Assembly (NCBI RefSeq): GCF_028769735.1
Contig: NC_088173.1
Location: 69,872,463-69,936,462, forward strand
From: Zonotrichia leucophrys gambelii
Taxonomy: Eukaryota; Chordata; Aves; Passeriformes; Passerellidae
Direction: 5' to 3'
DNA length: 64,000 nt
Positions 55,973-64,000 of the stretch are shown piece after piece. Every line of letters begins with the position of its first letter. Within the stretch, counting starts at the first letter, position 1. Made by a program: the position numbers and the translations under genes. Below the pieces are notes generated by a model. The model saw only the letters and a program-made list of their open reading frames with translations, made no database searches and was not told the origin of the DNA.

Positions 55973-56160
55973 GTCTGTGGAATTTGGGAATGGGATGAAG
56001 CTGGAGCTGCCGTGTCAGGAGTGATGTCCTGACCTGGCCTGAACCAAAAGTGCACAAAACGATGCAGAAACTTGCACTGGAGAAGAAATTTCCCCCTTTG
56101 CATGGTCATCCACTGTTAGATCTGAAACTTTGTCAGACTCTGCCCCAGTCCTATGAGTGA
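55973..56160 (+). other. Possible exon of a divergent transcript
   Basis: A strong acceptor-like tract (TTCTGTCTTCTTCTTTTAG) ends at 55972, about 300 bp beyond the CpG island on the plus side. No long frame follows, so a non-coding transcript is likelier than a protein. A second acceptor-like site is at 56412 before a 62-codon frame that I do not recognise and that runs into CR1. Confidence 0.25.
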
Positions 56161-56599
56161 GGAGAGAAATTTTTTAAACTTTATCCGTTTTCACTTTGTG
56201 GTTGTGAAGTTCTGGCTGATCAAGCCCTTTCTTGCTTCAGAAATGCTTCCAGCGTGACTGTTTAAAGCACTCTTGGTGGAGGAAAGTGTTTTAATAAATT
56301 GAAAATGCAAATTAGAGGCTATGGGACATCTAAAGGTGATCAAAAGCACTGTTTAGCTAATTAATCATTGCTGTGGGCTCCACAGCTGCCTGTGTCCCTG
56401 TCACCAGCTCAAGATGAGTTCAGATCTGTCAGCAGATGAAAAGCACCTTCTGCTGAGGGATTTGCTGAGTTTTAGCCATGTAGGACCAGCAACACAGTGG
56501 GAAGCTCTCAAAAAAGAGCTGAACTACAGGCTGAGTGCTTTATGGCAAAGTTTTATTTTAGTAATAGCCTTTCAAAAATCTTATTTTGGGAATCATTCC

Positions 56600-57345
56600 T
56601 AGAATCCTGGAATGGTTTGCGTTGGAAGGAACCTTAAGGATGATCTTGTTCCATTCCTTGCCATGGGCAGGGACACCTTCCACTGTCCCAGGCTGCTCCA
56701 AGCCCCATCCAACCTGACCTTGGACACTTCCAGGGATCCAGAGGCAGCCCCAGCTTCTCACCCTCCCAGGGAACAATTCCTTCCCCATATCCCATCCATC
56801 CCTGCCCAGAGAGAGAATTGAGATAAAAGTGAGAAAAGTCATGGTTTGAGAGCACAGAATGATGGAATGGTTTGGGAAGGGACCTTAAATCCCATCCAGT
56901 GCCACCCCTGCCATGGGTAGGGACACCTCCCACTGTCCCAGGGTGCTCCAAGCACTGTCCAGCCTGGCCTTGGGCATTCCAGGGATCCAGAAGCAACCAC
57001 AGCTGCTCTGGGCACCCTGTGCCAGGGCTCAGCACCCTCCCAGGAAAAAATTGCTTCCCATCCATCCCTGCCCTCTGGCAGTGGGAAGCCGTTCCCTGTG
57101 TCCTGTCCCTCCATCCCTTGTCCCCAGTCCCTCTCCAGCTCTCCTGGAGCCCCTTTAGGAGCTCTGAGCTCTCCCAGGATCCTTCTCCTCTCCAGGTGAG
57201 CACCCCCAGCTCTCTCCAGCTCTGGGAGCATCTCCATGGCCTCCTCTGGATTTGTTCCAGCAGCTGCAGCTCCTCCTGCTGTTGTCCCCAGGGCTGGAGC
57301 AGCTCTGCAGGGGGGTCTCACCTGCAGAATCTCCCTGCCCTGCTG
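56600..57345 (-). mobile_element. Two adjacent CR1 3' fragments
   Basis: Two antisense CR1 termini in a row: AGAATCCTGGAATGGTTTGC at 56601 and CAGAATGATGGAATGGTTTG at 56855, each followed by GGACACCTTCCACTGTCCCA-type sequence. Long frames here (up to 305 codons running into the next minisatellite) are not genes. Confidence 0.92.
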
Positions 57346-57369
57346 GGGATGAGCACACAGAGGGCTCTG

Positions 57370-58030
57370 GCTGGGCCATCTGGAGCTTCTCACCCAACCC
57401 AACTTCCCTCAGGCTCAGCTTCTCACCCACCCCAGCTCCCCCTCAGATTCAGCTTCTCCCTCCCCCCAACTCCCCTCACGTTCAGCCTCTCACCCACCCT
57501 CCAACACCCCTCAGGTTCAGCTTCTCATCCATTCCAATTCCCCCTCAGGTTCAGCTCCTCACCCACCCCAACTCCCTCTCAGGTTCAGCCTCTCACCCAT
57601 CCCAGCTCCCCCTCAGGTTCAGCGTCCCTCCCACCCCAGATCCCTCTCAGCTTCAGCCTCTCACCCACCCCCCAACTCCCCCTCAGGTTCAGCCTCTCAC
57701 CCACCCCAGCTCCCCCTCAGGCTCAGCTTCTCTCCCACCCCAAAACCCCTCAGGTTCATCTCCTCACCCACCCCCCAACTCCCCCTTAGGTTCAGCTTCT
57801 CCCTCAGCCCAGCTCCCCCTCAGACTCAGCTTCTCTCCCACCCCAATCCTCCTCAGGTTCAGCTTCTCCTTCACCTCACCTCCCCTCAGGTTCAGCTCCT
57901 CACCCACCCAGCTCCCCTCAGGTTCATCTTCTCACCCACCACCCAACTCCCCCTCAAGCTCAGCCTCTCACCCACCCCAGCTCCCCCTCAGGCTCAGCTT
58001 CTCCCTCAGCCCAGCTCCCCCCAGAGTCAG
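57370..58030. repeat. GC-rich ~35-bp minisatellite, about 18 copies
   Basis: Unit is CCCCTCAGGTTCAGCTTCTC followed by ACCCACCCCAACTC, repeated about 18 times with small length changes. Pyrimidine-rich on the plus strand. Upstream of DDRGK1. Confidence 0.95.
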
Positions 58031-58621
58031 CTTTGGCCAAAGTACCCGTGGGCAAGCAGGAGGTTCCCAAAACCCCTTTGTTCTTTGTCACCCAGCCCTG
58101 CAGGCAGCCAGCACACACTCGTGTCAGTGCTGAGGGGTTTATTGTGTCGGTGCTGAGTGGTTCATTTCCCTGCATGGTCCCTACTGCCTTTAATAAGGAG
58201 GTGGTGGTAATGGTGGGATGTCACCTGCTCCTCCTCTCCGGGCTGCAGAGGGAGCAGAGGAGTTTTTCCTGTAGGTGTCACCAATATCCCGCGTAGAAAC
58301 TGAGCTTAAACTGCCGGGGAAGGACCGAGCGTGGGATGCTCGGGTCGGTTTGATACAACACCAGAGTCTTCTGAAATATTTGAGATCCCTCGGGTTGCGT
58401 TTCACAGAAGCCTTTCTGGATTTTCCTAATTTAAGTCTGGAAAAATCCCTCTGGTTTCCTCAATAACCGTGTAAATTCCAGAGGATTTTGGGGCTGGCTT
58501 TCTACCAGGACACTGGGAGAATGTGTGAAGGCTGTGATGAGCTGTGGGTGGTGATTGAATTTGGTGGCTGCTGCTGGAGCGTGACTGGTTCCACTCAGTC
58601 ATGCAAACACTGCAAGAATAT

Positions 58622-58890
58622 CACGGAATCATGGAATAATTTGGGTTGGGAGGGACCTTAGATACCATCTCATTCCATGAGCAGGGACACCTTCAATATC
58701 CCAGGGTGCTCCAAACCTCTCCCAGCCTGGCCTTGGACACTTCCAGGGATCCAGGGGCAGCCACAGCTTCTCTGGGCACCTGTGCCAGGGCTCACCACCC
58801 TCACAGGGAACAATTCCCTCCTTAGTATTTATTCTAAATCTGCCTTCTTTTAGCTTAAAAATGTTTCTGCTTGTCCCAGCAGTTGTAAAT
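58622..58890 (-). mobile_element. CR1 LINE 3' fragment
   Basis: CACGGAATCATGGAATAATT, TGGGTTGGGAGGGACCTTAG and the following antisense CR1 3' region. Confidence 0.92.
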
Positions 58891-59072
58891 CCTTAATCAC
58901 AATAATACAGTATTTGCAGACCTAGGGAATTTTCTCACCCAGCGTGGGAGCACTGCCTGATCCCAGTACAGGCTGTTTTAAGGGAAAATTGGTCTTTTTT
59001 CAATTTACTGTGACAAAAGGTAAAATAGCACATTCCTCCTCAAACACCTCATTGTACAGAGGAATTACATAG

Positions 59073-59240
59073 AATCACAGAATCATTAAGGTTAGAAAAG
59101 CCCTCTTGCATCATCAAGTCCAGCTATTCCCTTACTGCCAAAACCATCACTAAACCACCTCGAAGTTCCACCTCTGCACTAAAATCCCTTGAAATGTAAA
59201 TCCTTGCGGGGCTGGAGCCACATCCACGTGTGTCACTTTT
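59073..59240 (-). mobile_element. CR1 LINE 3' fragment, different subfamily
   Basis: AGAATCACAGAATCATTAAG and TCATCAAGTCCAGC with an unusual continuation (ACTAAACCACCTCGAAGTTC) typical of another CR1 subfamily. Confidence 0.85.
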
Positions 59241-59577
59241 TTTGAGCAGCCTGGAGAGCTCACCCAGCTGGCAGAGCAGCCCCGAGGCTTCGATCCAGAG
59301 ACGCACCAGGTACCGGTGCCCGGTAATGAGGCTCTAATTCCCAGCGAATAAACCAAAGTGCATCCAGGAACTCGCTGTATCCCGGGGCCAACTGGCACAA
59401 AACGCCCTCTTCCACACTTGTCAGCTTGCCTCGCCTTCCAGGAGAGGGTGGCTGGATGCACACTGCCTGCTGGGAGCTGTTCCTGGACTGCTTTGAGCCA
59501 GGAATCATCTCAGAAAGTTTGTGCAGAAGGACTTTCTAACCATTTTCTCCCATGGATGTAAGAGCCGAAATAAGGGA

Positions 59578-60130
59578 TGCAGGACTCCAGGTGGCTCTGC
59601 AAAATGCAGTTTATTGTATCCAAGGTGTTACAGCAGTCCAGGGTCGTGGCTGAAAGGAATAGAACATTTGTCTTTACAAACGGTCTGCTGGTAGATAAAA
59701 CCAGCACTGGGAGATAAAAGAAACAATGGGAAGGATTCCACTGATTGATGAATGGAAAAAGATATTTGCTCTTACAAATAAACTTTAGGTTTGCTGATAA
59801 ATGAAATTAGACATTGAAAGATTGGGGAAGAAAAACCCCTTAATTTTGTAAGAATTAAAAATTAAAAGGGAGGTTTATACATTAGAGGGAATCTGTGGTA
59901 TCAGGCATTCTGGGAAGTCTGAAACTTTCAAGTATCTCAGAAATGGGGAAAGAGAGAAGGGAAATGCAGCCAGGAAATTGGGATAAAAAGGAGGCTGCGT
60001 CCCCCAAAACTTTGAGAGACCCCAGGGCAATGCCCCATGGCCTTTCCATTTATTCAAATAAAGTTACAGGACTCCTCTGTCTCCTTTTTGGACATAAACC
60101 TCTGGTGTTTGTGGATTAATTTTCCCAACA
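59578..60130 (-). mobile_element. LTR7-like, left copy (minus)
   Basis: Minus-sense start TGTTGGGAAAATTAATCCAC at 60130; contains two AATAAA-type hexamers (near 60050 and 59615). About 465 bp (59665-60130) is inverted at 61812-62297. Left edge and target duplication uncertain. Confidence 0.55.
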
Positions 60131-61811
60131 GGGGTGACAGAGCTGTGCCTACAGCTGTCAGCTCCAGCTGCAGGCAGGCCTGGAGACCCTGAGTTTAGGT
60201 CACAATGCATTATAGACTTTTCTTTTGCTCACAATGCATTCTATACTTTCCTTTGCTGAGCATCTTCATACAGTAGAACCAATCTATACCTTAACTTTTA
60301 TCTCTAGCCTATCATAACTACTGTAATTACCATATTCATGTTACTGTTCTCCAATCACTAAAAGTGAGTGCATTACAGTTTAAGCTAGAAGTTGTTTTTC
60401 AGTTTTCTTGCAGTGGAAAATTCTGAGAGTATTTTTCTACTTGCAACATTTGCTGACTTGTTTGCCTGTGCTATTTTTCTGCTTGGTAAAAACATCTTCT
60501 TGTTTGAGGTGGGTTCATCCTTTGCTCTAAGTCATAAAAACCCCTTCTAACTAACACACCCTTTGCCTCCTTGATTATCCAGTGAGACTGACTCAGCAAT
60601 TCTTTTCTTCTATATCAAAACTTGCTTCCATCTCTATTCCTTCATCAGATTCTACATTCAAAAACCTTCCTGCTAAGCATCTGTGAGACTTTTTTGTCAA
60701 ACTTTCATCCTTCCCAACAGATATACCTTTCAGTGCCTGGACACACCGTATTTCCCAGCAGGCATGCAACCTTTGTGCAGCAGGATTTATTTACAGGGAG
60801 AAATGCTGCAAGTGCTGCCTTCCAGCTCCCAACCACTTGGAGATGAACTTCAGCCATTCTTCCAAATGCTCTGGAAATGTGCTGATGAAGGGAGTGGTTC
60901 TGCATCCTCCTTTGTGCCAGTGGCACACAGCACCTTCCAGGGAGTGCTCTGGATTGCAGGATCACACTCTGGGAAGGATCTGGATCAGAGTGCCAGAGAG
61001 CTGCAGATTATTTTATAATTGTAGGGAGTGAGCTGGTGATCCTAAATGTGGGGTGAGCTCCACCCAGAGCTCCCCAGCACCTCCCCAAAGCCCCTGAAGA
61101 AGCTTCTGAGACCTGTCTTGCTCTTTTCTGGCCCTGCTGCTTCCTTCTCACTGCTCTAGTTTTGTCACTTGTTTTAGGAGAAATAAAATGGTTTCTTGTT
61201 GCTTGAGATAGCTTCCAAATCTCCCTTAAACAGCAAAATTTAAACACAAGTCGTGGTCATAATCAAAATAGAATCTTTGTTCTTGAAAACAACGTTTACA
61301 AAATCAAGAAATGCATCAAAAATTGAAGGCTTCAAATCATTGTGAGGTGATTCCCTCTGTGTTGTGTTTTATAACAGCTCATTTCTGCCCTGAAGGTTTC
61401 ACTGACTGGTCCAGTTCAGCCACAGCTGCTTCTGGGCCAGGATGTCTGAGTGATGCAGAGAGTGGGACTTGATCAGATAAATGCCTTTTTTGCCTTAAAA
61501 GCTGGGGGAAAATTTGAAGCAAATAATGCCAGTAAAGATATAAATCTAAAAGAAATCCAGCCAGGCTAAGGATTTCTTTGAGCAAGTCTTCAAAAATAGT
61601 TGGAGATCAAGACTGTTGTGCTGACAGGAGATTAAAGGAAAAAATAGTGGTGAAGAGAAATCCCTACAAGTGAAATTCAGATGCTTTCCCTCCTGTGGCC
61701 ACCAAACCAAAACCTTTCAAAGGCTCTTTGGGGAACAGTGGAGCCACAAAAGTGGGGTGGATTTGGATGTCCCTGGTTAATGCCCTGAGCACAGGGTTCA
61801 GCCTTGTGGTG
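60131..61811. other. Spacer between LTR7-like arms
   Basis: About 1.7 kb. The first ~500 bp is AT-rich and may be retroviral, but I recognise no gag, pol or env. A 68-codon minus-strand frame at 61379-61585 is unassigned. Confidence 0.4.
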
Positions 61812-62297
61812 GTTAGGAAAATTAATCCACAAACATCAGAGGTTTATGTCCAAAAAGGAGACAGAGGAGTCCTGTAACTTTATTTGAATAAAGGGTGAGG
61901 CCATGGGGCATTCCCCTGGGATCTCTCAAATTTTTGGACGACACAGCCTCCTTTTTATCCCAATTTCTTGGCTGCATTTCCCTTCTCTCTTTCCCTGTTT
62001 CTGAGGTACTTGAGAGGTTCAGACTTCCTGATACACCTGATACCAAAGATTTCCCTCTAATGTATAACCCTCCCTTTTAATTTTTAATTCTTACAAAATT
62101 AAGGAGTTTTTCTTCCGCATTGTTTCTTTCATCTTTCAATGTCTAATTTCATTTATCAGCAAACCTAAAGTTTATTTGTAAGAGCAAATATCTTTTTCCA
62201 TTCATCAATCAGTGGGATCCTTCCCATTGTTTCTTTTATCTCCCAGTGCTGGTTTTATCTACCAGCAGACCCACAGCTTGTTTGTAGAGACAAATCC
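61812..62297 (+). mobile_element. LTR7-like, right copy (plus)
   Basis: Inverted partner of 59665-60130, starting GGAAAATTAATCCACAAACA with AATAAA at about 61888. The TGTTG start is eroded (GGTTAGG) and the 3' end is lost. Confidence 0.6.
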
Positions 62298-62434
62298 CTC
62301 ATTCTTCTTATGGCTGTGACTGCATCTATGGCTGTCTTTTCAGCAATTCATCTACAATCTTTTCTTCATCTCTTTTGGTTATAAACTATTCCAGTGTTTC
62401 TTGGGCATGGACACACTCCTAGAGAAGACCTGTT

Positions 62435-62565
62435 GTAGTTCCCATCCCTGGAGGTGTCCAAGGAATGACTCAGGTGACACTGAGAGCTCTGGGCTGGTTG
62501 ACAATGCTGTGATGATCAAAAGTTGGGCTGATCTTGGAGGTGTTTTCCATGACTTAGCTCCAGCT
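62435..62565 (+). mobile_element. CR1 LINE 3' fragment
   Basis: CATCCCTGGAGGTGTCCAAG, GAGCTCTGGGCTGGTTGACA and GATCTTGGAGGTGTTTTCCA match a sense CR1 3' end. Confidence 0.85.
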
Positions 62566-64000
62566 GCATTATCTGTGCATGGTCCCAGCACCAGGCAAGC
62601 TTCTCCTCTGGAATTTGCTAGCTGAAAATCAAAGATAAAAATACTGGTTTTCTTCCCAAAGCCAATCCTGGAGGGTGACCATGACAGAAACGGCTGAGGT
62701 GGAAATGTTCAGAGGTTGCTGCTGTTCTGGGTGTCTTTGTCATTCAGAGCTGCTCCCCCTGCAGAGCTCTCCGCTCTCCTCTCATGCCCATCGAGCTGTT
62801 TGTCTAAAGCCTTAATGAGTTTCCTGTATCTTTTCAAAATGTAAATTGTAACCAATTTACAAGTCATTAGTTATAAAGTCAGTCACTGCAGCCCCTCTTT
62901 AATTTCACCTGTCCCTTCCCCCGTGTTTCCATTAAGCCCTATTTAATTACAAATTAATCTCATTCTCGGGGCATCAGCTGCATTTGTAATAAATGTCCCT
63001 CAAAATCTGTGACTCAGCCGACAGCACTCCAGCAGTGACCAAGACCTGGATGAAAAGGATTTCCAGTCCAAATTAACAAAGAACTTCTCTCCTGTCTCCA
63101 AAAAACACACCAGCACAAGGGGGAAAGAAAACCAGAGATGCCAAAATGGAATTTGGTTTCTTTGCTGCAAGTGAAGAAAAGGGGAGCAGTTGTGACCCAG
63201 CAGTTCCTCCCTCAGGTTGTCCCCAGGGGACTCACAGCTGTAATGGCTTTGCTGCCTTGAGGAGAGGCTTTTAGCTGCAAAAATCCACTTCTCCAGCCAA
63301 CTCCCATAAATCCAGAGCATTTTGTTGAGATTGCAGACTCCCATTGCTTAATGGGAACATTGCTCACCATTTCACATCCTGGTTTTGGCACAAACAGCTG
63401 CAGGCATGGGCTGCATTTCTCTTCCTGGGTGCAGGACAGAAAAAAATCCTTTTTAATTTTGGCTTGGCTGGAGACTGAACTGTGGGGTGCCTGTTTGTGA
63501 AATTCACATTCCCTGAACAAATTCCTTCACCCAGGGTTTTTTGCCTGGGAAGCTGACAGGCAGCAAGAGAGGCCTCAGAGAAAAGGAAAACAATTCTTAT
63601 CTCATTTGCTTCTCCTGTGTTGTGCTCATGTGGAATGTGTTTGGAGATTGTTTACCCACAGGTGATTGTTCCATTGGATTCTGCTGTGAGTTGTTTTCAC
63701 TCTTTGGCCAAAGAGGGCCAAGCTGTGTTGGGACTCAGGAAAGAGTCACAAGTTTTCATTATCTTTTTAGTATTCTGTAAGTATCTTTTCTGTATTCTTT
63801 AGTAAAATATCATATTCTTTAATATAATATAGTATAAAAAAGTAATAAATTAGCATTCTGATAAGATGGAATCAGATGAATTATTCCTTCCCTCATCAAG
63901 GTGGCTGTCATCTCATTGCAGGGGTTCCATGCTGCTTGCTCCTTACACAAAAGTTCCATACGTTCTTGGTGGTTCTTGTGGGTATCTCCTCAGAGCACCA
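62566..64000. other. Right flank, nothing recognised
   Basis: Unique-looking sequence to the end of the window; no gene, exon or transposon supported. Confidence 0.5.

Noticed and set aside
56872..58133. Long plus-strand frames (305 and 293 codons), Pro/Ser/Gln-rich
   Set aside because: They run through CR1 3' sequence and a 35-bp minisatellite; the repetitive protein is translation of the repeat in two frames.

Overview
The window is vertebrate nuclear DNA, most probably from a songbird. Established knowledge behind that call: CR1 LINE 3' ends are present in both orientations, there are several families of class II-like endogenous retrovirus LTRs with 6-bp target duplications, and one LTR family with TGTGAAAAA...TTTTTCACA ends resembles those abundant in passerines. 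The species cannot be named from the sequence alone.

The only protein-coding gene I can support is a complete DDRGK1 (UFBP1, the ER-membrane adaptor of the UFM1 ligase), on the minus strand. Its start codon is at 55486 in a CpG island and its stop is at 1924-1926. I placed all nine coding exons by homology to the vertebrate protein and by GT-AG splice sites. They join into one 900-nt frame (299 residues plus stop) with no disabling change. The exons are only 900 bp of a 53.6-kb span; the rest is introns filled with repeats.

Layout from left to right: 1-1871, 3' flank with no recognised gene; 1924-4754, exons 9 and 8, with an old LTR/CR1 fragment and an AT-rich tandem array between them; 5439-8470, exons 7 and 6; 8510-26132, introns 5 and 4 with many unrelated tandem arrays (unit sizes from 40 bp to nearly 1 kb), exon 5 and a three-deep nest of solo LTRs; 26133-28414, exons 4 and 3; 28660-43927, intron 2 with more arrays, more solo LTRs and two intronic inverted repeats; 43928-44089, exon 2 squeezed between two LTRs; 44190-55398, intron 1 with further arrays and composite LTRs; 55050-55700, the CpG-island promoter and exon 1; 55700-64000, upstream flank with CR1 pieces, a GC-rich minisatellite and an inverted pair of LTR-like arms.

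I found no clearly new biological system. The most informative structures are the nested solo LTRs (24170-25819), the retroviral LTR ending about 20 bp from the exon 2 splice donor, the direct repeats flanking exon 4, a tandem array that appears to have grown from a CR1 tail, and inverted repeats that would fold within the DDRGK1 pre-mRNA. All coordinates of repeats were read by eye and their edges may be off by some bases unless a TG...CA end and target duplication are stated.
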